From DAORDI01 sp035345895 (GTDB taxonomy: Bacteria; Spirochaetota; Leptospiria; Leptospirales; Leptospiraceae), in NCBI GenBank assembly GCA_035345895.1, contig DAORDI010000136.1, forward strand, positions 1 to 13,985: a stretch of DNA of 13,985 nucleotides, in the 5' to 3' direction. Every line of letters starts with the position of its first letter. Position 1 is the first letter of the stretch. Positions 8,072 through 13,985 of this stretch are shown here, piece by piece. The notes below the pieces were generated by a model. It ran no database searches, was not told the origin of the DNA, and was given only the letters and a program-made list of their open reading frames with translations. The position numbers and the translations under genes were made by a program.

Positions 8072-8104
8072 CTTATAAGTTTATCAATTTTATCCGCTTG
8101 TCAA
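8072..8104 (-). promoter_or_regulatory. Possible sigma-70-like promoter of the cassette operon
   Basis: Upstream of the 71-aa gene, read on the minus strand, there is a perfect TTGACA (8099-8104) and a TATAAG (8072-8077). The spacing of 21 nt is longer than usual; TAAACT at 8078-8083 gives 15 nt instead. The site is in the right place for the start of the minus-strand operon, but the spacing makes the assignment weak. Confidence 0.35.
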
Positions 8105-8248
8105 TTCTCATTCTTTGCTCATTTCTTTTCCAATTGTTATAAGTTCTGCATCCGAATAAAGCCCTTACTCAAATAAATTTCTTAAGGCAATTTCGTCACG
8201 CTTTTTCATATTTTAATCTCATTTTTAACATAAAACCCAGTCTTTCGT

Positions 8249-8271
8249 CATATTCCCTCTTCCCTGTGGTT
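8249..8271. repeat. Diverged copy of the G-rich repeat
   Basis: CATATTCCCTCTTCCCTGTGGTT matches the stretch at 2805-2828 (unit B of the cluster) in the same orientation, with one missing C and one C-to-T change. It therefore forms a direct repeat on the other side of the cassette between 2.9 and 8.05 kb. The copy is short and imperfect, but the order of bases is specific. Confidence 0.7.
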
Positions 8272-8280
8272 CCCTCTCCT

Positions 8281-8317
8281 AAAACAAAAAAGCCCCGCCG
8301 TTTCCGACGAGGCTTTT
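8281..8317 (-). terminator. Rho-independent terminator of groES-groEL
   Basis: On the minus strand AAAAGCCTCGTC, loop GGAAAC-like, then GGCGGGGCTTTTTT form a strong GC-rich stem with two G-T wobbles. The stem runs into a T-rich tract (TTTTTTGTTTT). It lies about 70 nt after the groEL stop codon and is oriented to end that transcript. Confidence 0.88.
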
Positions 8318-8336
8318 GGTTTGGTGCAATAACACT

Positions 8337-8364
8337 GTAGCAGTCGGATATATCCGACTGCTAC
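8337..8364. repeat. Perfect 28-bp palindrome after groEL
   Basis: The half-site GTAGCAGTCGGATA is followed immediately by its exact reverse complement TATCCGACTGCTAC, with no spacer. It lies between the groEL stop and the terminator. It could be an extra RNA hairpin stabilising the mRNA end, a protein-binding site, or a copy of a dispersed palindromic element. No T-tract follows it on either strand, so it is not a standard terminator. Confidence 0.9.
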
Positions 8365-8385
8365 GGAGAAACATGTTCGAAATGA

Positions 8386-10032
8386 TTACATCATTCCGCC
8401 CATGCCTCCCATTCCGCCCATACCGCCCATTCCACCGCCGGCTGGCATAGAATCTTTCTTGTCTGGGATATCAGTGATAGTCACTTCAGTAGTGAGGATC
8501 ATTGAACCGATGGAAGCAGCATTCTGAAGAGCAGAACGCACAACTTTTGCAGGGTCAACGATACCGGCTTTCAGCATATCTTCCCATACCATAGTCAGAG
8601 CGTTGAATCCGATGTTTCCTTCTTTCTTGCGAGCTTCTTCCACAACTACAGAACCTTCCATTCCTGCATTGTTGGAGATCATACGAACTGGTTCTTCAAG
8701 AGCACGCAGAACGATTTTTGCTCCAGTAGATTCGTCGCCTTCGAGTTTCAGTGCCTTTACGGAATCCTGAGCACGGAGAAGAGTCAGACCGCCTCCTGGA
8801 ACAATTCCTTCTTCCACTGCAGAACGAGTTGCAGAAAGAGCGTCTTCCACTCTGGCTTTCTTTTCTTTCATTTCCACTTCAGTCGCAGCGCCGACATGGA
8901 TAACGGCAACACCGCCTGCAAGTTTAGCAAGTCTTTCCTGAAGTTTTTCTCTGTCGTATTCAGAAGTAGTGTCTTCGATCTGTTTTTTGATCTGAGAAAT
9001 TCTTCCCTGAATGTCTTTGGAAGAACCTTTTCCTTCGATGATCGTTGTGTTTTCTTTGTCGATGACAACTTTATTAGCTTTTCCTAATGTTTTCAGATCA
9101 GCATTTTCGAGTTTCATTCCGAGGTCTTCAGAAACAACCTGTCCGCCGGTCAGAACTGCGATGTCTTCGAGCATAGCTTTTCTTCTGTCGCCGAATCCTG
9201 GAGCTTTTACAGCAACACAGGAAATAGTCTTGCGCAGAGTGTTTACAACGATAGTTGCAAGAGCTTCGCCTTCTACTTCTTCAGCGATGATGAGAAGAGG
9301 TCTTCCGCTCTGAGCTACTTTTTCGAGAACAGGGAGAAGATCTTTCATTGAAGAAATCTTTTTGTCGTAGATCAGGATGAATGGTTCGCTGAGAGTTGCA
9401 ACCATAGCTTCTGCATCAGTCACCATATAAGGAGAAATGTATCCTCTGTCGAACTGCATACCTTCTACTACATCAAGTGTAGTTTCGATGGACTTAGCTT
9501 CTTCCACAGTGATGACTCCGTCTTTTCCGACTTTGTCCATTGCATCAGCAATCAGATTTCCGATTTCTTTGTCGTTGTTTGCAGAGATTGTTGCAACGTT
9601 TGCGATGTCCTGCTTGTTTTCAATCTTGACTGCTTTTTTCTTGATGTGCTCAACAGCAGCTGAAACAGCCTTGTCGATCCCGTGCTTGAGAGCCATTGGG
9701 TTTGCACCGGCAGTCACGTTCTTCAGACCTTCAGTGATGATTGCCTGAGCGAGAATTGTAGCTGTAGTGGTTCCGTCACCTGCGATGTCATTTGTCTTGG
9801 TGGAAACTTCTTTTACCATCTGAGCTCCCATATTTTCAATTGAATCTTCGAGCTCGATTTCTTTTGCTACTGTAACACCGTCTTTAGTAATTGTAGGAGA
9901 ACCGAATTTTTTATCAATAACTACGTTTCTTCCCTTTGGTCCGAGTGTAACCTTTACAGCGTTAGCAAGCTTGTTTACGCCTGAGAGAAGTTTTCTGCGT
10001 GCTTCTTCATTATATTCTATAGATTTTGCCAT
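8386..10032 (-). CDS. groEL: Chaperonin GroEL (Hsp60)
   Basis: This full-length GroEL (548 aa) is the 14-mer ATP-driven folding chamber of the cytoplasm, working with GroES. It shows the ATP-site motifs VTLGPKGRNVV (from residue 28) and AGDGTTTAT with catalytic D86. It also has the apical segment EEVEGEALATIVVNTLR, the equatorial IVPGGGLTLL, and a GGM-repeat tail ending GGMGGMM. The sequence agrees closely with Leptospira GroEL as I remember it (EYNEEARRKLLSGVNKLANA and TTSEYDREKLQERLAKLAGG), which is the main taxonomic clue. An AAGGAG ribosome binding site sits just before the ATG, and groES ends 11 nt upstream. Expression should be under HrcA through the CIRCE sites upstream of groES. Confidence 0.99.
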   Translation of the reverse strand: MAKSIEYNEEARRKLLSGVNKLANAVKVTLGPKGRNVVIDKKFGSPTITKDGVTVAKEIELEDSIENMGAQMVKEVSTKTNDIAGDGTTTATILAQAIITEGLKNVTAGANPMALKHGIDKAVSAAVEHIKKKAVKIENKQDIANVATISANNDKEIGNLIADAMDKVGKDGVITVEEAKSIETTLDVVEGMQFDRGYISPYMVTDAEAMVATLSEPFILIYDKKISSMKDLLPVLEKVAQSGRPLLIIAEEVEGEALATIVVNTLRKTISCVAVKAPGFGDRRKAMLEDIAVLTGGQVVSEDLGMKLENADLKTLGKANKVVIDKENTTIIEGKGSSKDIQGRISQIKKQIEDTTSEYDREKLQERLAKLAGGVAVIHVGAATEVEMKEKKARVEDALSATRSAVEEGIVPGGGLTLLRAQDSVKALKLEGDESTGAKIVLRALEEPVRMISNNAGMEGSVVVEEARKKEGNIGFNALTMVWEDMLKAGIVDPAKVVRSALQNAASIGSMILTTEVTITDIPDKKDSMPAGGGMGGMGGMGGMGGMM

Positions 10033-10043
10033 ATTTTGTCTCC

Positions 10044-10328
10044 TTATTGAATTACAGCGAGTATGTCGCTTTCACGAACGATAAGATATTCTTTTCCGCC
10101 CTGCTTGATCTCAGTTCCGGAATATTTTCCGTACAGAACCTTGTCTCCGACTTTGACTTCCAGAGCCACAAGCTTTCCGTCTTCATAACGTCCGCTTCCG
10201 ACTGCTACAACAGTTCCTTCCTGCGGTTTTTCTTTTGCAGTATCAGGTACATACAGACTGCCGATTTTTTCTTCGCCTTCTTTTTTAGGCTCAACGAGAA
10301 CTCTGTCTCCAAGTGGTTTAATAGCCAT
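10044..10328 (-). CDS. groES: Co-chaperonin GroES (Hsp10)
   Basis: This 94-aa protein is the heptameric lid for GroEL. It contains MAIKPLGDRVLVEPKK at the start, the mobile loop EEKIGSLYVPDTAKEKPQEG, and the C-terminal part GDKVLYGKYSGTEI...YLIVRESDILAV typical of GroES. The frame is open four codons further to 10340, but ATG 10328 is chosen: it is preceded by GGAGGT at about 5 nt and gives the usual N-terminus. It is the first gene of the groES-groEL operon and stands directly downstream of a CIRCE operator (10347-10373) lying in its leader. Confidence 0.98.
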   Translation of the reverse strand: MAIKPLGDRVLVEPKKEGEEKIGSLYVPDTAKEKPQEGTVVAVGSGRYEDGKLVALEVKVGDKVLYGKYSGTEIKQGGKEYLIVRESDILAVIQ

Positions 10329-10346
10329 TTTTACCTCCATCCAACT

Positions 10347-10373
10347 TTAGCACTATCGTTTTTGGAGTGCTAA
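10347..10373. promoter_or_regulatory. CIRCE operator 1 (HrcA site), groES leader
   Basis: An inverted repeat of TTAGCACTA and GAGTGCTAA arms is separated by a 9-nt spacer, matching the CIRCE consensus (TTAGCACTC-N9-GAGTGCTAA) with one change. It lies 18 nt upstream of the groES ATG, where HrcA bound to it would block transcription. Confidence 0.95.
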
Positions 10374-10380
10374 TTTCGAG

Positions 10381-10414
10381 TACCATCCTTTTTCAGGGGT
10401 CAAAAAAAGTCAAG
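10381..10414 (-). promoter_or_regulatory. Possible groES-groEL promoter between the CIRCE sites
   Basis: On the minus strand TTGACT (10409-10414), overlapping the edge of CIRCE 2, is followed 17 nt later by AAGGAT as a poor -10. The placement, with one CIRCE overlapping the -35 and the other downstream of the -10, is what heat-shock repression needs. The -10 match is weak. Confidence 0.45.
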
Positions 10415-10437
10415 CACTCTTTAATCGAGAGTGCTAA
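10411..10437. promoter_or_regulatory. CIRCE operator 2 (HrcA site)
   Basis: A second CIRCE has arms CAAGCACTC and GAGTGCTAA around a 9-nt spacer, with two changes from consensus in the outer bases of one arm. It lies 37 nt upstream of CIRCE 1. The RloB-family gene ends 45 nt further upstream, with no obvious terminator in between. Confidence 0.93.
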
Positions 10438-10481
10438 TTTGGGAATTTTTCAGGGAGAAAAATGAATAGAACTCAATAAAA

Positions 10482-11171
10482 TCAGGGGTTTCGGGGGCTG
10501 GCGGAGGTTTTAGCTAGGTTGAGTTTTTTCTTTAATAGAGTGTAAATTGTTTTTCCCAAGTAATGCATTTCTGTTGAACCTACAACGGGAAAACTGCCCT
10601 CTAAGGAAAAATTCTGTTTCGCATTTACAACGGCCTGCTCAATAAAGAGAGGGTGCTTTTTTGAATTAAACCCACCCGGCAACTTCTTATCAATATGATT
10701 TTTCCAGGAATTGCATTTATTCAAGTCAGGCATTTCAGGCTTTTCGGCAAAAAAATGAAAATACAGCCAGACTTCAAAGCAGGGATTACTCAAAGCAGTG
10801 TTCCAGCCGTATTCCTTGCACTTCTGCCGGACATTCAGTATTTGCGGAAAACGAGAGTTGGATTTATCCGGATCAACGTCAAAGACAAGCCATACCTCAT
10901 CCTCCTGATTCATATCCTTGAAAAATTCAGGTTCAGGATTCTCTTCAGAAGGAATCAGGCAGGTTTCTGCAATCTTCAACAGCCCATTCGGAGAATTGTT
11001 TTCTTCAGGATGCAGTTTATAAATTATTATATTAATCCTGGAATCAATTTCTTCAAAATATTCGAAGTATTGATATTCCCTTTTCCTGCCTTCGCAAAAA
11101 ATATAAATCTTCTTAGCATCTCTCTCTGGAGGATTTCGTTCAAACAGCCTGTCTCTGAGTATCATAAGCAT
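10482..11171 (-). CDS. RloB family protein (TOPRIM-like), AbiLii-like
   Basis: This 229-aa protein has the RloB family pattern. An N-terminal KIYIFCEGRKREYQYFEYF carries E27 in the TOPRIM-like first strand. VWLVFDVDPDKSN contains the D98-x-D100 pair, and the hallmark SNPCFEVWLYFHF spans residues 128-140. The TOPRIM-like fold suggests nuclease activity, as in OLD and AriB-type partners, but this is inference. Its start lies inside the 3' end of the AAA15 ATPase gene (32-nt overlap, different frame), so the two are translationally coupled. An in-frame second ATG at 11165 is an equally possible start. ATPase plus RloB is the arrangement of AbiL-type abortive infection systems as I recall them. 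RloB genes are also often found inside type I restriction loci; none is seen here. Confidence 0.87.
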   Translation of the reverse strand: MLMILRDRLFERNPPERDAKKIYIFCEGRKREYQYFEYFEEIDSRINIIIYKLHPEENNSPNGLLKIAETCLIPSEENPEPEFFKDMNQEDEVWLVFDVDPDKSNSRFPQILNVRQKCKEYGWNTALSNPCFEVWLYFHFFAEKPEMPDLNKCNSWKNHIDKKLPGGFNSKKHPLFIEQAVVNAKQNFSLEGSFPVVGSTEMHYLGKTIYTLLKKKLNLAKTSASPRNP

Positions 11172-12495
11172 GCCAGCTCAGTTCCCGAAGATTTGCAAGA
11201 AAAGGCACTGCTCCATAGCGTCCGGTCAAATATCCTTTTTGGGCGTCCAATGTCCTGTGTACCTTGAAATCACTCAATGAATACAGATCAGTTGAACCGT
11301 TCATATCCTTCTCTGCAAACCATATTTCATCCTGACGGAAGATTTCCAAATCCAGCAGATGAGATTCGTGTGTAGTAAAAACAAGCTGTCCTTTGGATTC
11401 TGTGTCTATGGAAAATTTGTTTACCAATTCTCGGATCAAAAGAGGATGAATGCTTCTTTCCATTTCATCAATAATAAAGACTTTTTCTGACGAAGCCAGA
11501 CTGTGAAAAGCGGGCACAAAATCCAGAAGACGGACTGTTCCGTCAGACTCTTCACTCAGACTGAAGGAAGTCTCAAGCCCCCCTTTCCCTTTATGCTTCA
11601 TTTTCAATGTCTTCAGGAAAATTTCTCCGTCTTCTTTCACAAAAACCAGCTCCTCGCCCTGCGTATTTCTGGCCCTTATCAGTTCATTGGGAGAACTTCT
11701 GAAACTGTTTATGAAATCGAGGAAGACTGTATCCTGACCTTCTCCGGCAATCTCACTGACATTTCTCTTTTCTGAGGAAAGAGCTGTTACGCCAATATGA
11801 TATGAACACATAATTTTTTCTGCAAACTCCCTGAACTCTTTATCAGTATCCAGTTTATGTGCAAGTGCCTGAGGACGGGAATCCGGATTCAGGACAGTCA
11901 AGGTGTTTTGAAACCAGCTGAAAGCTTTCTTAACATAATAAAAGTAATTATTATCTCTGTTTGACAGAATCCTGATCATCGGTCTTTCAGGCCGAAGAAA
12001 TTCCTCCGTGAGAACAGTTTTCAGTATGCGGTTTTTTTCTTCACTTTCAAACTCTTCTGTAAAACGCAGACTGTCAGAAGTTCTTTCAAAAAGCAGAACA
12101 TCTTCCTTTTTCCCAAGACCGGACAAATACAGTTCCTCGGCAAGTATTCTGCCTTCGGAAATTTCTAAAGCATAGTAAAAAGGAATTTTTTCCTGTATGA
12201 ACTCAACTGCAAGCACCTGCTTCTGGTCTTCCGGATGAAATTTGAATTTTGATGCTCCGACAGAAGGAGGAAGTTCCTCCCCGGCTACAATGCTTTTGAG
12301 CAGAAGCAATGCTTTGACCAAGTTCGATTTTCCAGCCCCATTTGCGCCGTAGATCGAAGCCATTTTCAGAACAGAAACAGAGTCGTATTTATATATATGA
12401 TGTTCCTGTGATCGGATTCGGGTATATGGAATCATATTGAATTCCTTTCTTTCACCGAATGAATAAATGTTCTCCATTACAAATCGAATTAGCAT
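11140..12495 (-). CDS. AAA15 family ATPase (OLD/SMC-like), AbiLi-like
   Basis: This 451-aa ATPase of the COG1106/AAA_21 type begins MLIRFVMENIYSFGERKEFNM, the typical opening of the family. Walker A is GANGAGKS (50-57). Walker B is VFIIDEMERSIHP with D343 and E344, and the C-terminal switch region is LVFTTHESHLLD. An SLSEESDGTVRLLD segment before Walker B is the ABC-like signature. Such ATPases sense phage or DNA and control an effector encoded next to them. The frame extends to a GTG at 12519, but ATG 12495 fits the family N-terminus and has AAGG close upstream. The downstream RloB gene overlaps by 32 nt. The pair looks like a complete two-gene defence module; the trigger is unknown. Confidence 0.9.
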   Translation of the reverse strand: MLIRFVMENIYSFGERKEFNMIPYTRIRSQEHHIYKYDSVSVLKMASIYGANGAGKSNLVKALLLLKSIVAGEELPPSVGASKFKFHPEDQKQVLAVEFIQEKIPFYYALEISEGRILAEELYLSGLGKKEDVLLFERTSDSLRFTEEFESEEKNRILKTVLTEEFLRPERPMIRILSNRDNNYFYYVKKAFSWFQNTLTVLNPDSRPQALAHKLDTDKEFREFAEKIMCSYHIGVTALSSEKRNVSEIAGEGQDTVFLDFINSFRSSPNELIRARNTQGEELVFVKEDGEIFLKTLKMKHKGKGGLETSFSLSEESDGTVRLLDFVPAFHSLASSEKVFIIDEMERSIHPLLIRELVNKFSIDTESKGQLVFTTHESHLLDLEIFRQDEIWFAEKDMNGSTDLYSLSDFKVHRTLDAQKGYLTGRYGAVPFLANLRELSWHAYDTQRQAV

Positions 12496-12578
12496 ATAAC
12501 CTTTGCGTGAGTATTTCACCCTATATCCTCATTTTCGGTAGATTTCCCAAGCAAGTCAAGTTGATTTTGAAATTTAAC

Positions 12579-12591
12579 GTGAAATTTTCAC
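12579..12591. repeat. 13-nt perfect inverted repeat in the divergent spacer
   Basis: GTGAAA-T-TTTCAC lies between the leftward AAA15 ATPase gene and the rightward toxin-antitoxin remnant. Position and symmetry fit an operator, but in an AT-rich stretch such a short palindrome may be chance. Confidence 0.3.
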
Positions 12592-12648
12592 TTCATATTC
12601 AAATTTTAAACTGTCCTTTCTATGCTTGCAATATAACCCCATGCAAGA

Positions 12649-12807
12649 TTGAACCGATCCAAAAAATTGGATACAGCGCAATTACACAATGAACTGAGGC
12701 AGGAGCTGCTGGAAAGAAAACAAAAAGCTCTTCTGGATTTAGAACAAGGAAAAGTAATTTCAGAAGAAGAATTGTACCTGGAAATGGAGGGGCTTGCTGG
12801 GAAATAA
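12649..12807 (+). pseudogene. Decayed antitoxin gene of a RelB/ParE-type module
   Basis: The reading frame translates to LDTAQLHNELRQELLERKQK...VISEEELYLEMEGLAGK, a charged helical sequence like the C-terminal part of small antitoxins that precede ParE/RelE toxins. There is no ATG in the open stretch; TTG at 12649 is the first common alternative start and has no ribosome binding site. In the same frame an ATG at 12622 is followed four codons later by a TAA (12634-12636). One base change (CAA to TAA) would therefore explain the loss of the normal start. The stop overlaps the toxin frame by 14 nt, the usual toxin-antitoxin arrangement. Antitoxin identity is inferred from the toxin remnant that follows. 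Confidence 0.5.
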
Positions 12808-13050
12808 AATTGTCTTTTCTGACGGTGCAAGACAGGATATCAAAGAATCTATAGAGTATTACGAAAACAGAGAAACTGGGCTTGGAAATAAATTTCTATC
12901 TGACATAAAAGCAAAAAATCAAAACATTAAAAATAAAACTGAGAAAAATCCTGCCGATACTGACGGGGTTCGAAAATCTAAACTGAAAAAATTATCGCAG
13001 TCTGGCATATTGCAAGGCTCCCGTTTTCTGGAAAAGACAGAATTGAATAG
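12794..13050 (+). pseudogene. Frameshifted ParE/RelE-family toxin remnant
   Basis: The first part, KIVFSDGARQDIKESIEYYE then ETGLGNKFLSDIKA, is the N-terminal half of a ParE/RelE-type toxin. After KTEKNPADTDGVRKSK the frame no longer makes sense. The family C-terminus appears instead in a different frame (KIIAVWHIARLPF, from about 12985), ending at TAG 13048-13050. The segment normally between them, the FPY.i.Y strand pair, is missing. A short deletion with a frameshift therefore explains the sequence. The frame of the N-terminal half itself runs to 13054 but gives an unlikely tail. An intact toxin would block translation or gyrase; this copy should be inactive. The gene is convergent with the unknown gene at 13059. 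Confidence 0.75.
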
Positions 13051-13058
13051 ATAAACCC

Positions 13059-13517
13059 TCACCCGATCATTCCGTATTCGAGCACACGGCTGTTTTCACG
13101 ATAGACTTCAATCAGATCCTGAATATGCTTTTTCCTGCAGAAATTTCCTGAACGGGACTTTTCATAAAAATCCTGTCTGACCTGATGATAACTTCTGATC
13201 ACATTGTCCACTTCGGAAATCAGAAAATACTGGAAGGACTGATTTTCCAAAAATGATTTCTGTTCTTCAGGAGCTGAGAATGAATAATGAATTTCATATT
13301 CACAGTAAGCCCTAGCAATTTTTCGAATCCTGTCAAATTTTTTCAGGTCAATATTTCTGCTGTGAACAGAGTTATCCATTCTGTTCAGATAAAAATCCAG
13401 AACAATATCATACTGTTTTTTGAATCCGTTTCTAAGTTCAATCAAGGCAACTTCTCTCAGTTCTTTAAAACAGAAAACCAGAAAACCTTTAATTTTTGGA
13501 TCCAGAAGAACATTCAT
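13059..13517 (-). CDS. Hypothetical protein, 152 aa
   Basis: I do not recognise this protein. It is predicted to be mostly helical, without signal peptide or transmembrane segment. It is rich in aromatic and charged residues and has three Cys (C16, one in ARAYCEYEIHYSF, one in GNFCRKKH). Its ATG overlaps the stop of the preceding gene by 4 nt (ATGA), so the two are one transcription unit and probably translated together. The coding look is supported by that coupling and by lack of a competing frame. Confidence 0.75.
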   Translation of the reverse strand: MNVLLDPKIKGFLVFCFKELREVALIELRNGFKKQYDIVLDFYLNRMDNSVHSRNIDLKKFDRIRKIARAYCEYEIHYSFSAPEEQKSFLENQSFQYFLISEVDNVIRSYHQVRQDFYEKSRSGNFCRKKHIQDLIEVYRENSRVLEYGMIG

Positions 13518-13834
13518 TTCTTAAACTTCCTTTGGGCATGATCCATGATTTCTTCATTATCAAATGAATGATCTTCCACCGGTTCGAAAATATTCTTCAT
13601 TTTTTTGAATGCTTTCGCAGAAATATGTTTTTCTTCCGAATCCTGAAGTTCTTTTACGTGACCGGCATCTCTGAAAATGATACTGTATATCCAGCTCGTA
13701 AGTCTTGCCCAGATCGTAACTTCTTCTCTTGAGACACGTTCTATCTCGTCGGTCATTCCTCTATAAGCTTCAGAAAATGCAACATCAGCCCTGCCTTCTT
13801 TTGTGAGATAATCCTTTCGTCTGAACAGTTCCAT
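13514..13834 (-). CDS. Hypothetical protein, 106 aa
   Basis: No family is recognised. The protein is soluble-looking and charged: MELFRRKDYLTKEGRADVAF, then a more hydrophobic stretch IWARLTSWIYSIIFRD (about residues 41-56), then an acidic and lysine-rich C-terminus. The hydrophobic stretch could be an amphipathic or membrane-associated helix. The gene is followed with 4-nt overlap by the 152-aa gene. The ribosome binding site before the ATG is weak. It probably belongs to an operon that also includes the frame ending 44 nt upstream. Confidence 0.72.
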   Translation of the reverse strand: MELFRRKDYLTKEGRADVAFSEAYRGMTDEIERVSREEVTIWARLTSWIYSIIFRDAGHVKELQDSEEKHISAKAFKKMKNIFEPVEDHSFDNEEIMDHAQRKFKK

Positions 13835-13878
13835 AGTAATATTTTGTTTCCGATTACAGGCCAGTCAAGAAGAAATTT

Positions 13879-13985
13879 TCACTCCTTGTTTTCCTGAGAT
13901 CGTTCAGATGAAACACTGCTTATGAAAGATTCAATATCATTGACAGCTTCAAGAATTATCTGCAGGCGCACACCGTCAGTAACTT
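13879..13985 (-). CDS. C-terminal end of an unidentified protein
   Basis: A minus-strand frame is open from the right edge to a TGA at 13879-13881, giving ...VTDGVRLQIILEAVNDIESF...SQENKE. Its helical, polar character and its position 44 nt before the next same-strand gene suggest the tail of an upstream operon gene. Only 33 codons are visible, so the frame could be open by chance. Confidence 0.45.
   Translation of the reverse strand, partial: VTDGVRLQIILEAVNDIESFISSVSSERSQENKE

Larger units (their letters stand above)
8045..8385. other. Intergenic region between the cassette operon and groEL
   Basis: This 341-nt stretch has no convincing gene. From left to right it holds the possible promoter of the cassette operon, a short relict-like reading frame on the minus strand (8108-8209) interrupted by a TAA at 8165-8167, and a diverged copy of the G-rich repeat (8249-8271). 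The groEL terminator (8281-8317) and a perfect 28-bp palindrome (8337-8364) follow. Confidence 0.8.

Noticed and set aside
9011..9748. Long plus-strand frames inside groEL (9011-9313 and 9437-9748)
   Set aside because: They are antisense shadows of a strongly conserved gene, with Ser/Thr-rich translations and no family resemblance.
10695..11267. Plus-strand frame of 190 codons opposite the RloB gene
   Set aside because: The minus-strand frame has clear RloB motifs; the plus-strand translation shows none and crosses the overlap of two real genes.

Overview
The window looks like a chromosomal segment of a spirochaete of the order Leptospirales. The basis is the groES-groEL pair: both proteins match closely, over long stretches, what I remember of Leptospira GroES and GroEL (from memory, no search run). 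The operon also carries CIRCE heat-shock operators. The housekeeping parts are of moderate GC, while the 4.0-7.1 kb block is visibly AT-rich. Genus and species cannot be told from the sequence alone.

Layout. (1) 1-2385, plus strand: the 3' part of a short-chain dehydrogenase/reductase gene, overlapped by 4 nt by a transmembrane methyl-accepting chemotaxis protein with a CHASE4-like sensor. (2) 2393-2689, minus strand: a small GIY-YIG nuclease-like protein. (3) 2747-2880: a cluster of three related G-rich repeat units, with a fourth diverged copy near 8249-8271. (4) 2894-8044, minus strand: a probable five-gene operon read right to left. It holds an antitoxin-like 71-aa protein, an MNT-type nucleotidyltransferase, a HEPN (UPF0332-type) protein, a 1017-aa PHP plus SMC-like ATPase (TrlF family) and a RhuM-family protein. 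This cassette is AT-rich and sits between the repeat copies, so it looks like an acquired defence or addiction island. (5) 8281-10437, minus strand: groES-groEL with two CIRCE operators, a perfect 28-bp palindrome after groEL and a clear intrinsic terminator. (6) 10482-12495, minus strand: an AAA15/OLD-like ATPase gene and an overlapping RloB (TOPRIM-like) gene, resembling the two-gene AbiL-type abortive infection arrangement. (7) 12622-13050, plus strand: a decayed RelB/ParE-type toxin-antitoxin locus. (8) 13059-13985, minus strand: two unrecognised small genes overlapping by 4 nt, preceded by the tail of a third reading frame.

Two probable defence modules, one intact toxin-antitoxin-like pair, one orphan antitoxin-like gene and one dead toxin-antitoxin locus therefore surround the chaperonin operon. 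The best candidate for an undescribed system is the antitoxin-like / MNT / HEPN / PHP-ATPase (/ RhuM) operon: its genes are tightly packed and have good ribosome binding sites. All functional statements are from motif recognition only.
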